The notes beneath the pieces were generated by a model. The model made no database searches. It was not told where the DNA came from and was given only the letters and a program-made list of their open reading frames with translations. DNA of 40,286 bases. Origin: Sporichthya sp. (GTDB lineage Bacteria > Actinomycetota > Actinomycetes > Sporichthyales > Sporichthyaceae). Shown one piece after another: positions 1 through 8,687 of the stretch. The stretch spans positions 1 through 40,286 of the forward strand of contig NZ_JACDFE010000008.1 of assembly GCF_013815995.1 (NCBI RefSeq), in the 5' to 3' direction. Every line of letters starts with the position of its first letter. The stretch's first letter is position 1. The position numbers and the translations under genes were made by a program.

Positions 1-22
1 CCCGTGGGCTATAGCTCACGGG
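1..22. repeat. 22-bp near-palindrome at window edge
   Basis: CCCGTG and CACGGG arms flank a central GCTATAGC palindrome, with one mismatched pair between. It lies 42 bp beyond the stop of the minus-strand monooxygenase gene, so it may be its terminator hairpin. There is no clear T tract, and a protein-binding site is equally possible. Confidence 0.35.
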
Positions 23-63
23 CGTTCGGACGCAACGGTGCTCGACGTTAAAGTGACGGGACG

Positions 64-1134
64 TCAGGCCGGGAGTGTGATCTTCGGGGCCACCTCCTGC
101 GCCAGCCGACGCATGGACTCGTCCCACTGCTTCGAGCCGTCGATGTAGTCGTAGCTGTAGACCAGCAACTGGCCGAAGCCGCCGGTCTCGCCCTGCCAGT
201 CCTGCAGCTTCTGCGTCACGGTCTCCGGGGAGCCGGTGATCCAGACATGGTCGGCGAGGTAGGCCGCGTCGACGTCCTCGACGTTGTGCGACGGGTCGGC
301 CAGCAGGCCCTCCATCACCCCGAAGCGCTTGTAGGTCGGGGCCAGGTACTGCTCCCACGCCGCGCCCAGCCCGCCCTCGATGGCGAACTTCTTGGCCTCG
401 GCGTCGGTGTCGGCGACCACGACGTCGCGAACCACGCGGTGGATCGCGCGGTCGGCCGGGTGACCGTTCGCGGTCGCGGCCGCCTCGTAGACGTCCCAGT
501 GGTTCTTCACGAACTGGTTGCCGGAGTAGATCGAGACCGGGATGTACCCGCGCGCGCCGGCGAAGCCGATCGAGGGGGAGTTCGGGCTCAGGCCCGTCAT
601 CGCCATCTGGATCCGGCCGCCGGGCGGGCGGATGTCGCGGACCGGGTGGGTCGGGTCCTCGTGCGGGAACCCGTGGTTCCAGAACTGGCCCTCGGCCTGG
701 TACTCCTTGCCGGCCCAGACCGCCTCGATGATCTCGATCGCCTCGAAGAGCATCTTGTGGTTGACGCTCATGTCGGTGATGCCGCGCAGCGCCGCGTCGG
801 TCGGGTAGGCCCCCGCGGCGATGCCGAGCTGGTAGCGGCCACCGCAGATGTGGGCCAGCCACGCGGTCTGCACCGCCAGCGTCGCCGGGTGGTGGTAGGG
901 CAGCAGGTGCGCGAGCGGCCCGAGCTTGATCTGGGTGGTCTGCGCCGCGGCCGCCGCGATGACCAGCTCGGGGCTGGGGATGCTCTCCCACTGCAGCGTC
1001 GCGTGCTCGCCGATCCAGTACTCGCTGAACCCGGCCTGGTCGGCGGTGACGGCCTGCGCGACCGCCCAGTCGAAGACCTGGCGGGGCGTCCGGTCGGGTC
1101 GCATGAACGGGGTCTGGAACATGCCTACGTCCAC
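64..1134 (-). CDS. LLM-class flavin-dependent monooxygenase (luciferase-like)
   Basis: This 356-residue protein resembles bacterial luciferase-like monooxygenases, TIM-barrel enzymes that use reduced flavin and O2 on an organic substrate. Family-type segments are visible: the N-terminal strand GMFQTPFMRP, the segment EYWIGEHATL, a region like PLAHLLPYHHP, and GGRYQLGIAAGAYPTD. The reading frame stays open further upstream, but I chose the GTG at 1134 because an AGAAAGAGG ribosome-binding site lies 6 bases before it and the family N-terminus (MDVGMFQTP) begins there; an ATG at 1122 is the alternative. It is divergent from the GAF-PucR gene across about 125 bases, which suggests control by that regulator. 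A second, distantly similar monooxygenase lies downstream of the regulator. The substrate is unknown; terpenoid or other hydrophobic compounds are typical for this family. Confidence 0.85.
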   Translation of the reverse strand: MDVGMFQTPFMRPDRTPRQVFDWAVAQAVTADQAGFSEYWIGEHATLQWESIPSPELVIAAAAAQTTQIKLGPLAHLLPYHHPATLAVQTAWLAHICGGRYQLGIAAGAYPTDAALRGITDMSVNHKMLFEAIEIIEAVWAGKEYQAEGQFWNHGFPHEDPTHPVRDIRPPGGRIQMAMTGLSPNSPSIGFAGARGYIPVSIYSGNQFVKNHWDVYEAAATANGHPADRAIHRVVRDVVVADTDAEAKKFAIEGGLGAAWEQYLAPTYKRFGVMEGLLADPSHNVEDVDAAYLADHVWITGSPETVTQKLQDWQGETGGFGQLLVYSYDYIDGSKQWDESMRRLAQEVAPKITLPA

Positions 1135-1258
1135 GTGGTGCCTCTTTCTCCGGGTTGAGACCGACGTCGCGGGCCAGCCTGCCTTGCGTACGGGCCGGTC
1201 TGTCACCCCTCCATCGGCACCTCTTGTTGACTTCTCCAACGGATGCGAGGCTGCGCCC

Positions 1259-3085
1259 GTGGAGTCCCAGGTGCTTGAAGCGTTCACCGACATCGCGCGG
1301 GACGCCACGGCCGTGAACTCCCCGGAGTCCCTGGACACCCTGCTGCGCACCGTCGGCCGCCGGCTGTGCGAGCTCATCGGGGTCCGGCGGTGCTCGGTCT
1401 ACCTGGGCACCGGTCCGGGGGAGTTCCAGGGCCGGGTCGGGTACTACGTGCTCGACGACATCGACGCCGGGGTGAAGCTGCTGGTCTCCGGCTCCGACCG
1501 GTTCACCGAGGAGATCGTCGCCACCCGCGCCCCGGTGCTGATCACCGACGCCCAGCACGACCCGCGGACGGTGCAGTCGACGATGCAGCGGTGGGGCGTG
1601 CGGGACATGCTCGGCGTCCCGCTGGTGATGGACACCGAGGTCATCGGGATCATCTACCTCGACGACCGGGAGACCGAGCACGTCTATACGGACCGTCAGA
1701 TCTCGCTGGCCCAGACCTTTGCCAACCTGGCCGCGCTCTCGGTGCGGCAGGCCGCCCTGCTCGCCGAGGTCTCCCAGCGGGCCGCGGTCATCGAGGCTCA
1801 GCGCCGCGAGCTGGCCCAGGCCACCGCCGCGCACGAGCGGCTCACCGACGCGGTGCTCTCCGGGCTCACGCTGGTCGACATCGTGCGGGTGCTGGCCGAC
1901 CTGCTGTCCCGCCCCGTGCTCGTCTACAACCTCAACCAGGTGCTGATGACCTCCTCCGCCCGCGGGGGGGACCGGCACAACACGGCGCTGCAGGGCGCGG
2001 CCCGCGGCACCGGCAAGGCCGAACTCGTTGCCGCCCTGCGCGCGAGCGGGGAGACCGGGCCCTCGGTGGTGCTGGCGCCGGCGCCGGCGCTGGGCTGTCC
2101 GCACCGCCGGATGATCTGCCCGATGGTGATCGAGGGCCGCACCGCCGGCTACCTGGTCACGCTGGAGACCGGCGGCCGGTTCAGCGCCCTGGACACCCGG
2201 ATCGCCCAGCACGGCGCGACGGTGGTGACGCTGGCCATGTTCCACGAACTGCGGCAGTCCGCAGCCCGCGACCAGGCCCGGCAGGAGTTCCTCGGTGACC
2301 TCCTGCACGGCGGCCGTGACCCCGGCACCATCGCCCGCCGGGCGCAGGTGCACGGCATCGACCTGGCCCTTCCGCACGTGCTGGTCCGGATCGCTGAAGC
2401 CGCGGCCCCGGAGCAGCGGGGAGGGCTGGCGGCGGCGCTGGCCGGTGAGCTCGGGCTGGCCGACGTGCTCACCACCGCCGTCCCCGGCGCTGCCGTCCTG
2501 CTGGTGGCGACGCCGGCGGAGAAGGAGATCGCGGCGGCCAGGGCGGTTCGCGACGCGGTGGTCCGGGTGCTGCCCGCCCAGTTCGGGTCAGCGCCGCCGA
2601 CCGTGGTCATCTCCTCGGTCTGCCGGGAGCTGGGCGACTATCCGCGCGCCGCCGTCGAGGTCCGGCGGGTGATGGACCTGCTCGCCCGGATCGGCCGGCG
2701 CGGTCAGGTCGAGCTGGCCGGCGAACTCGCGGTGTCCCGCCTGATCGCGTCGTCGGTGCCCTCCGCGCAGGCGCTCGACGTCGCGCGCCAACTGGTCGGG
2801 CCGATCCTCGAGCTGGACCGGGTCGGGCACGCCGAGCTGCTGCCCACGCTGCGCGCGTTGCTCGCCGAGGACGGCCAGGTCCGCGGCACCGCTCGCCTCC
2901 TCGGGGTGCACGAGAACACGGTCCGCTACCGGATGGCCAAGGTCCGGGACTGTTCGGCGATCGACCCGCACCGGCTCGACAGCCTGCTGGACCTGCGCTA
3001 CTGCCTGCAGATTCTTGACCTCGCAGGCGAGCTCGTTGGAGATGTCGACAACCGGTCACAGGACGTGGTTGCGCCACCTGGGTAG
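1259..3085 (+). CDS. GAF domain PucR-type transcriptional regulator
   Basis: A 608-residue regulator. A GAF sensor domain spans about residues 25-170 (RCSVYLG, then LGVPLVMDTEVIGIIYLDD), followed by a short charged helix, a CdaR-like middle region, and a C-terminal PucR helix-turn-helix at about 540-600 with the family signature GTARLLGVHENTVRYRMAKV. The frame is open well upstream into the divergent gene. I chose the GTG at 1259 because the GAF-proximal family sequence starts there and a weak GCGAGG lies 8 bases upstream; other upstream starts cannot be excluded. It sits between two flavin monooxygenase genes, one divergent and one codirectional, so it probably senses a small molecule and controls both. 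The ligand is unknown. Confidence 0.85.
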   Translation: MESQVLEAFTDIARDATAVNSPESLDTLLRTVGRRLCELIGVRRCSVYLGTGPGEFQGRVGYYVLDDIDAGVKLLVSGSDRFTEEIVATRAPVLITDAQHDPRTVQSTMQRWGVRDMLGVPLVMDTEVIGIIYLDDRETEHVYTDRQISLAQTFANLAALSVRQAALLAEVSQRAAVIEAQRRELAQATAAHERLTDAVLSGLTLVDIVRVLADLLSRPVLVYNLNQVLMTSSARGGDRHNTALQGAARGTGKAELVAALRASGETGPSVVLAPAPALGCPHRRMICPMVIEGRTAGYLVTLETGGRFSALDTRIAQHGATVVTLAMFHELRQSAARDQARQEFLGDLLHGGRDPGTIARRAQVHGIDLALPHVLVRIAEAAAPEQRGGLAAALAGELGLADVLTTAVPGAAVLLVATPAEKEIAAARAVRDAVVRVLPAQFGSAPPTVVISSVCRELGDYPRAAVEVRRVMDLLARIGRRGQVELAGELAVSRLIASSVPSAQALDVARQLVGPILELDRVGHAELLPTLRALLAEDGQVRGTARLLGVHENTVRYRMAKVRDCSAIDPHRLDSLLDLRYCLQILDLAGELVGDVDNRSQDVVAPPG

Positions 3086-3148
3086 GCCCTCGAAGACTGC
3101 GGCATCAGTAGAGGTGTCCGCAGCGAACGCGCGAGGGGATGGAACCGG

Positions 3149-4249
3149 ATGCAGGTCGGCCTTCAGTTCATCATTCAGAACACCCACGACGGCGGGATGT
3201 CGGACGCGGAGATGTTCCGGCAGGAGACCGAGCTGGCCGTGATGGCCGAGGACCTCGGGCTCGACTTCATCCAGGCGCCGGAGCACCACTTCGACCCGGG
3301 CTACTCGATGTGCCCGGACAACATGCAATGGCTGGCCTACGTCGGCGGCCGCACCTCGACGATCGGCATCGGCTGCGGGGCGATCATCCTGCCGTGGTGG
3401 GGCAACCCGCTGCGCGTCATCGAGAAGATCTCGATGCTCGACATCCTGCTCGGCGACCGCTTCACCCTCGGCTTCGGGCGCGGCCTGGCCCGCAAGGAGT
3501 ACGAGATCTTCGGCGTCGACATGTCGACCTCGCGCCAGCGCTTCGACCAGGCCGCCGAGCTGATCCTGGACGCGCTCGAGACCGGCGTCGCCGAGTGGGA
3601 CACCGAGTACTTCACCCAGTCCCGCACCGAGATCACGCCCAAGCCGCAGCGGGGCTTCCGCGACCGCCGGTTCTACTCCGTCGCGATGACGCCGGACTCC
3701 GGTATCGCCGCGGCCAACCTCGGCGCGACGATGATGTCGTTCGTCCAGCTGCCGTGGGAGATGCACGACGAGGGCATCCAGGCCTGGCGCGAGCACTTCG
3801 TGAAGGTGCACCCGAACAAGGAGCCGGGCGCGCCCGGCATGACCGACTTCACCTACTGCCACGCGGACGCTCAGGTCGCGGAGGACACCGCCCGCACGTA
3901 CCTCTCCAAGTACTTCAAGACCGTCATCTCGCACTACGACTTCGACGGCTCGCACTGGGGCGAGACCGCGGGCTACACCGCCTACCAGGCCGGCGCGGAC
4001 GCCATCAACGAGGTCGGGATCGACGCCGCGGCCGAGGGTTTCGTCCAGTCGCAGTGCTGGGGCACCCCGGACCAGATCCTCACCGAGTGGCAGCGCCGCG
4101 TCGACATGAGCGGTGACCTGCGCCCGAGCCTGGCCGTGTCCTACGCGGGAATGCCGTTCGACATGGTCCGCGACAGCCTGGGGCTGATCTCCAAGGAGGT
4201 CGCGCCCGAGCTCCGCAAGATGGGCGCGAATGTCTCCGTCAGCGCCTGA
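3149..4249 (+). CDS. LLM-class flavin-dependent monooxygenase
   Basis: A 366-residue luciferase-like TIM-barrel monooxygenase. Seen in the sequence: the N-terminal MQVGLQFIIQN, the motif FIQAPEHHFDPG, GIGCGAIILPWW, and RFTLGFGRGLARKEYEIFG, which corresponds to the flavin and phosphate region of the family. The ATG at 3149 is preceded by an AGGGGA ribosome-binding site. It lies 63 bases after the PucR regulator and 61 bases before an SDR gene, consistent with one catabolic operon. It is only distantly similar to the first monooxygenase, so the two are not a recent duplication. The substrate cannot be read from the sequence. Confidence 0.87.
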   Translation: MQVGLQFIIQNTHDGGMSDAEMFRQETELAVMAEDLGLDFIQAPEHHFDPGYSMCPDNMQWLAYVGGRTSTIGIGCGAIILPWWGNPLRVIEKISMLDILLGDRFTLGFGRGLARKEYEIFGVDMSTSRQRFDQAAELILDALETGVAEWDTEYFTQSRTEITPKPQRGFRDRRFYSVAMTPDSGIAAANLGATMMSFVQLPWEMHDEGIQAWREHFVKVHPNKEPGAPGMTDFTYCHADAQVAEDTARTYLSKYFKTVISHYDFDGSHWGETAGYTAYQAGADAINEVGIDAAAEGFVQSQCWGTPDQILTEWQRRVDMSGDLRPSLAVSYAGMPFDMVRDSLGLISKEVAPELRKMGANVSVSA

Positions 4250-4310
4250 CCCACCTCTGCACCCCCCGTACGCACCCCTACGAACTGGCCCACAACCCGG
4301 AGGAGAACCC

Positions 4311-5060
4311 ATGGGCGGCATCGCAATTCTCGGCGGGGCAGGTGGCCTCGGGGCCGCGGTCTCCCGGCGCATCGGCCCGCGCACGCCATTGACCATCGGC
4401 TACCAGGGCAACGCCGAGCGCGCGAACGCGCTGGTCGACGAGCTCGTCGCCGCCGGCGGACAGGCGGTCGCCGCGCAGGTCGACATCACCGACACCGCGT
4501 CGGTGACCGACTTCCTGGCCAAGACCGCCGCGCAGTGGGGCAAGCTCGATCACATCGTGCAGGCCACCGGCCCGGCGATCCCGCTGTGTGCGCTCAAGGA
4601 CGTCAGCGAGGACGATTTCAAGCGGATCTACGCCACCGACGTCTTCGGATCGTTCAACGTCATCAAAGCCGGCACCGCCGCGCTGGCCGAGACCGGCGGC
4701 GGCAGCATCGTCATGTTCCTGACCACCGCGGTCGGGCGCACGCTGGAGAACGACGGCATGTCCGGTGGCCCCAAGCACGCCGTCGCGGGCCTGCTCCGCC
4801 AGGCCGCCCGTGAGTGCGGCAAGGACAACGTGCGGCTCAACGGCATCTCGCCGGGCGTCATCGACGCCGGCATCGTGCACAGCTCGTTCGTGGTCGACGA
4901 GGTCGCGATGAGCGTCATCCAGAGTTGCCTGGCCCAGACCCCGCTCGGCCGGATGGGCCGGCCCGAGGAGGTGGCCTCGCTGGTCGAGTACCTGGTCTCC
5001 GAGGGCGCGGCCTACATCAGCGGCCAGCTGATCGCGGTCGACGGCGGCTACGCCGCCTGA
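4311..5060 (+). CDS. SDR family protein with atypical active site
   Basis: This 249-residue Rossmann-fold protein has the short-chain dehydrogenase layout: a dinucleotide motif ILGGAGGLG near the N-terminus, VDITD for the adenine pocket, LNGISPGVID after the active site, and a C-terminal YISGQLIAVDGGYA. The catalytic centre is unusual. The place of the YxxxK tyrosine reads SGGPK, keeping the lysine but replacing tyrosine with serine; the serine position falls in LTTAVG and appears to be threonine; and the NNAG motif is replaced by QATG. The start at 4311 has a perfect GGAGGAGAA ribosome-binding site. It follows the monooxygenase by 61 bases and is closed by a strong terminator, so it ends that operon. 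It may be a non-canonical reductase or a binding protein. Confidence 0.85.
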   Translation: MGGIAILGGAGGLGAAVSRRIGPRTPLTIGYQGNAERANALVDELVAAGGQAVAAQVDITDTASVTDFLAKTAAQWGKLDHIVQATGPAIPLCALKDVSEDDFKRIYATDVFGSFNVIKAGTAALAETGGGSIVMFLTTAVGRTLENDGMSGGPKHAVAGLLRQAARECGKDNVRLNGISPGVIDAGIVHSSFVVDEVAMSVIQSCLAQTPLGRMGRPEEVASLVEYLVSEGAAYISGQLIAVDGGYAA

Positions 5061-5073
5061 GCAGTCCAGCCCC

Positions 5074-5117
5074 GTCGAGGGCCTGAGGGTGATGACCCTC
5101 AGGCCCTCGACCTTTTT
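5074..5117 (+). terminator. Rho-independent terminator after the SDR gene
   Basis: A perfect 17-bp inverted repeat (5074-5090 with 5095-5111) around a GATG loop is followed by C and five T residues. It closes the monooxygenase-SDR operon. Confidence 0.92.
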
Positions 5118-5129
5118 GACAACTGAATA

Positions 5130-5142
5130 TGACTCAGTGTCA
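5130..5142. promoter_or_regulatory. Candidate 13-bp operator TGACTCAGTGTCA
   Basis: An imperfect palindrome (TGACTC-A-GTGTCA, one mismatch) sits in the leader of the solute-binding lipoprotein gene, about 150 bases before its start. A close match, TGACGCAGTGTCA, occurs at 38747-38759. The form is typical of TetR-family operators; the regulator is not identified. Confidence 0.3.
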
Positions 5143-5294
5143 GGAGTGGGCTAGAGAAAGCGACAAAGCCTCCCAACTCCGGCCTGGTCGGGGGTTGGTC
5201 CGCGGGCGAGACTCCGCGCAGGTGCGGCGAGTCCGCACGACCATCGGCGCCCTTGCGAGGCAGTACGGGTGCCGTCCCTGGGAGAGAGGTGCGC

Positions 5295-6857
5295 ATGAGG
5301 AGAACCCGCTTCGGACGAGGTCCGTCGATCGCGGTGGCCGTGATGTCCGCGCTGGCGCTCGTCGCCGGGTGCGGCGGCTCCAGCGTGGAGGACTCCGCCG
5401 CCGATTCGCAGCCGACCGTGCAGGATGCGGTCGTCCCGGGCGTGCAGGCCGGCGCCGACAGCGTTGGAGCTGTCGACACCACCGCGGGGGTCCCGGCGGC
5501 TGGTTCAGCCGCGGACGCGGCCGCGCCCGCAGACTCGACCGCTGCGGCCGCCGGCGCAGCGGCTGGCTCGTCGGGTAACGCGAGCAAGGACAAGAAGGCG
5601 GGCGGCACCGCGAAGACGCCGGGTCAGGCGGCCGGCACCGGACTGGCGGCTGAGCGGATGGCCGCGAGTGCCGCCATCTTCGGGGGGAATGCGCCGTGCA
5701 AACCGGCCACCCTGTCTGAAGTCAACATCGGGAACGTGAGCACGCTCAGCGGAGTGCTGGGGGAGTTGTTCTCGCCGGCGGCGTCGGCGCTCCAGGTGTT
5801 CGTCAGTTCGCAAAACGCCTGCGGCGGACTCAACGGCCACAAGATCAAGTTCTTCCTCGACGACGACCAGGGCGATCCGACAACGGCGGCGTCCAAGGTC
5901 CAGGAAATGATCTCGGGCAAGAAGATCCTGGCGTTCGTGGGGAACATCCAGGTCCTCACGGTCGACGCGATCGTGCCCGTCATCAAGCGATCGGGCATCC
6001 CGGTCATCGGATCGGACATGACCAGCAACACCTGGTTCACCAATCCGCTGATGTTCCCGCAGGGATCACCCCTGCAGTCGGTCGGCTACGGGTTCAACCT
6101 GGCGACGCGGGACTATTTCAAGAAGAAGGTCATCGGGACGATCTACTGCCTCGAGGTGCCGCGGGCGTGCGAGCAGTACAACCTCGCAACGAAGGAACTG
6201 GCGCCGAGCATGGGGGTGGAGTTCCGCAAGGAGATCCAGGCGTCCCTGACCGCGCCGTCGTACATCCAGGAATGTCTCGCGCACAAGAATGCGGGGGTCG
6301 AGGTGCTGGGCCTGCTGATCGATGCCGCGTCCCAGCACCGGATCGCGCGATCGTGCATCCAGGTCGACTACTACCCGAACGTCGTCACGACGCCGATCTC
6401 GGTCGGCAACGACAAGCAGTTCCTGCAGGGCAAGCCGTGGCTGGGGAACGCCTACATCGCGATGAACGTGTTTCCCTGGGTGGGCGACACGACGCCGGCC
6501 CAGAAGTACTTCCAGGCCATGGTCAAGAAGTACAGCCCGGGCATGACCTCCGGAGGATCCGCCAGCTACGGGTGGACGGCCGGGGCGCTACTGGTCGCTG
6601 CCTCCGCCGGGTTCTCGCAGACCAACCCGACCACCCAACAGTTGCTGGACACCCTCTGGACCTTCAAGGGCCAGAAGTTCACCTCGCTCGGCGGCCTGTC
6701 GGGTCCGCGCAGCTTCGGCAAGGACACCAACCCCCGCGTGCCCTACTGCCTGTTCGGGATGATCACCAACGATCAGAACACGGGCTGGAAGTTGGTGGAC
6801 GACAAGGCGACCTGCACCGACCAACTCTCCGCGAGCGATCCGCAGCGGAAGAGCTGA
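5295..6857 (+). CDS. ABC-type solute-binding lipoprotein (periplasmic binding protein type 1)
   Basis: A 520-residue secreted lipoprotein. The signal peptide ends in the lipobox LVAGC at about residue 25, followed by a long Ala/Gly/Ser-rich linker to about residue 125. The remainder is a branched-chain-amino-acid-type binding domain: VNIGNVSTLSG, GLNGHKIKFFLDDDQGDP, then VIKRSGIPVIGSD. It would be anchored outside the membrane and bind a small ligand. The ATG at 5295 is preceded by GGGAGAGAGG. No permease or ATPase genes of the transporter lie nearby, so it is an orphan binding protein here. Its place among oxygenase genes suggests an organic-acid or aromatic-type ligand, but that is inference. 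Confidence 0.85.
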   Translation: MRRTRFGRGPSIAVAVMSALALVAGCGGSSVEDSAADSQPTVQDAVVPGVQAGADSVGAVDTTAGVPAAGSAADAAAPADSTAAAAGAAAGSSGNASKDKKAGGTAKTPGQAAGTGLAAERMAASAAIFGGNAPCKPATLSEVNIGNVSTLSGVLGELFSPAASALQVFVSSQNACGGLNGHKIKFFLDDDQGDPTTAASKVQEMISGKKILAFVGNIQVLTVDAIVPVIKRSGIPVIGSDMTSNTWFTNPLMFPQGSPLQSVGYGFNLATRDYFKKKVIGTIYCLEVPRACEQYNLATKELAPSMGVEFRKEIQASLTAPSYIQECLAHKNAGVEVLGLLIDAASQHRIARSCIQVDYYPNVVTTPISVGNDKQFLQGKPWLGNAYIAMNVFPWVGDTTPAQKYFQAMVKKYSPGMTSGGSASYGWTAGALLVAASAGFSQTNPTTQQLLDTLWTFKGQKFTSLGGLSGPRSFGKDTNPRVPYCLFGMITNDQNTGWKLVDDKATCTDQLSASDPQRKS

Positions 6858-6864
6858 TCTGAGC

Positions 6865-6890
6865 GCCTCCGGGCCCGCCCGCCCGGAGGC
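6865..6890. terminator. GC-rich hairpin, probable terminator
   Basis: GCCTCCGGGC and GCCCGGAGGC form a perfect 10-bp stem with a 6-base loop, 7 bases after the binding-protein stop. There is no T tract. It lies between convergent genes and could serve both. Confidence 0.6.
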
Positions 6891-6918
6891 CGGGCCCCTT
6901 GCCGTGCCCGGAGTGCGC

Positions 6919-6976
6919 CGATAGTGGAGTTGAGCCCCGGTCCGTGGCTCCGCAGCGGTGTCCAACTCCACTATCG
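6919..6976. repeat. 14-bp perfect inverted repeat with 30-base spacer
   Basis: CGATAGTGGAGTTG (6919-6932) is repeated in inverse as CAACTCCACTATCG (6963-6976). It lies between the convergent lipoprotein and Rieske oxygenase genes, just beyond the GC hairpin. It looks like a small REP- or MITE-like element, or a second terminator for the minus-strand gene. Confidence 0.6.
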
Positions 6977-6989
6977 GGCGAGTCGGGGC

Positions 6990-8348
6990 TCAGATCCCCA
7001 TCAGGCCGCGGTAGAGCGCGTAGAAGTGGCGGATCTTCGTCTCCTGGTAGGCGCCGAAGCTGACGCCGGGCTTGTGCTCGACCAGGGTGTGCAGGCCCTT
7101 CTGCACGAAGCCGACGTTGTACTCGTCCTGGAAGAACACCCGGGCCAGTGGACCCAGTTCGACGGCCTCCAGGAAGGACTGCTCCAGGCCGAGGCGGCGC
7201 ACCGGTGCGTCCGGCGGACGCTCGCCGGAGAACGGGGAGAGCACGAGGACCTCCATGAAGCAGGTCTCCGGGTCCGCGCCGTTCGGGCGGAAGCGGTAGC
7301 AGGTGCGGTTGTAGCTGCCCCAGGGGTGAAAGTTCGGGAACGCCGTGTAGAAGAAGGTGTCCACGCACTCCGAATCTGACAGCTCGTCAGCTTTCGGGCC
7401 CAGCGAAGCGGCCATCCGCGAGCGGGTGGCCGCGGCGATCACGGTGCGGGCGGTGGCGCCGTCAGGGAGTTCGAGGATGCGCGGGTCGTCCAGGCCGAGG
7501 CCCATCATCGCGTCGAAGATCTCTTGCTCGGTGGGCTCATAACTCAGGTGCGGGCTGGGGGTGCCGCGCGGGGTGATCGCGCGCGACGTCCAGCCCCACG
7601 CGTCGTACTGGGAGTTGGCGTCGCCGATCCCGCGCAGCAGCTGCGGATGCGTGGTCACCACGTGGAAGCTCTCCATGAAGGCCTCCTGCGCGACCTTCCA
7701 GTTGCAGGGGAGCAGCTTCTCCACGTGCGCCTCGACGTAGCGTCCGGCCATGTCCCAGTGCTCGAGCTCGGTCAGCCGGCCGAGGTAGTCGCGCAGCGGT
7801 ACCTGATCCGGGTCGAGGCAGACGAAGACGAACCCGCCCCAGGTGTCCACCCGGACCTGCGGCAGCACGAAGGCCTCGTCGGTGACCTGGGGGAAGTCCC
7901 AGCGGGCCGGTACCCGGGCCAGCTCACCCCGCAGGTCCCAGCAGAAGCCGTGGAACTGGCAGGCCAGTTCGCTGACCGGACCGTCCACCTGGCGCAGTTG
8001 TCGGCCCCGGTGCAGACAGGCGTTGTAGAAGCCGCGCAGCCCGCCGTCGTCGCCGCGCACGAGCAGGATCGAGAGATCGGCAATGTCGTAGACGACAGTG
8101 TCGCCGGGGTTGGCCACCGCGGTCTCGCGGCAGGCGAACTGCCACACCGTCTTCCAGATCCGCTCCTTCTCCAGCGCGACCAGGTCGCGGTCGAAGTAGA
8201 AGGAGGCCGGGATGTCGGCGATGCCGAAGCCGGACTCGCCCTCGGTGCGGAGGAAGTCCGGGACCTCGCGGGTGTCCGCGTCGAGCAGGTCCTGGTAGCT
8301 CGGGCCGGGGGAGCGGTCCGTGCGCTCGGAGCGGGTGGGCGCGGTCAT
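6990..8348 (-). CDS. Rieske non-heme iron ring-hydroxylating oxygenase, alpha subunit
   Basis: A 452-residue oxygenase of the aromatic ring-hydroxylating type. The Rieske [2Fe-2S] ligands are visible as CLH and CQFHGFCW (CxH then CxxH) at about residues 110-135. The mononuclear iron site is visible in ESFHVVTTHP, where two histidines bind iron, plus a distal acidic residue. Such proteins hydroxylate or demethylate an organic substrate with electrons from a reductase, and no reductase gene lies nearby. The ATG at 8348 overlaps the stop of the upstream 82-residue gene (ATGA), so the two are translationally coupled. The substrate is not predictable from the sequence. Confidence 0.9.
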   Translation of the reverse strand: MTAPTRSERTDRSPGPSYQDLLDADTREVPDFLRTEGESGFGIADIPASFYFDRDLVALEKERIWKTVWQFACRETAVANPGDTVVYDIADLSILLVRGDDGGLRGFYNACLHRGRQLRQVDGPVSELACQFHGFCWDLRGELARVPARWDFPQVTDEAFVLPQVRVDTWGGFVFVCLDPDQVPLRDYLGRLTELEHWDMAGRYVEAHVEKLLPCNWKVAQEAFMESFHVVTTHPQLLRGIGDANSQYDAWGWTSRAITPRGTPSPHLSYEPTEQEIFDAMMGLGLDDPRILELPDGATARTVIAAATRSRMAASLGPKADELSDSECVDTFFYTAFPNFHPWGSYNRTCYRFRPNGADPETCFMEVLVLSPFSGERPPDAPVRRLGLEQSFLEAVELGPLARVFFQDEYNVGFVQKGLHTLVEHKPGVSFGAYQETKIRHFYALYRGLMGI

Positions 8349-8593
8349 CCCTGCCGCTCCGCCTCGACGCCGTGGTCCTGCGTGAACCCCACGAGGTGCC
8401 GGGAGGCCGGCGTGTAGCCCTGCGTCCCGACCCAGCGGCACAGCTCGGGATCGGCGGTGCGCAGCTCGCCCGCCACCCAGGTGCCGCGGAAGTCGAAGAT
8501 CCCGCGCTGCTCGCCCTTGGCCACCTCGACGCGGCCGTCCTCCAGCCCGGTGTAGATCGCCCCGCTGAACGGGTGCTCAAGCCGGAACGCCAT
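8345..8593 (-). CDS. Small conserved-looking hypothetical protein coupled to the Rieske oxygenase
   Basis: An 82-residue soluble protein beginning MAFRLEHPFSGAIYTGLEDG. Its stop codon overlaps the start of the Rieske oxygenase gene (ATGA), indicating tight co-translation. It has no cysteine pairs for a ferredoxin and no membrane segment. I do not recognise the family. An accessory or substrate-related role in the oxygenase system is plausible only from the coupling. The longer upstream frame runs into the divergent DedA promoter region, so the ATG at 8593 is preferred. Confidence 0.7.
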   Translation of the reverse strand: MAFRLEHPFSGAIYTGLEDGRVEVAKGEQRGIFDFRGTWVAGELRTADPELCRWVGTQGYTPASRHLVGFTQDHGVEAERQG

Positions 8594-8687
8594 GCGAAAT
8601 AGTCTAGCCCTTGACCTTTCCTGCGGTCCCCCAGCAGATGTCACCGTTACAAGCTGGGACCAAGGTGTCCGTGAGACCCTGACGCCG

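Noticed and set aside
247-1158. Long plus-strand frame opposite the first monooxygenase
   Set aside because: Its translation is Arg/Val/Asp-rich antisense of a well-recognised minus-strand gene; typical high-GC shadow.
3056-4396. 446-codon minus-strand frame opposite the second monooxygenase
   Set aside because: Repetitive Arg/Ala/Val/Asp composition, no motif, and a clear gene on the other strand.
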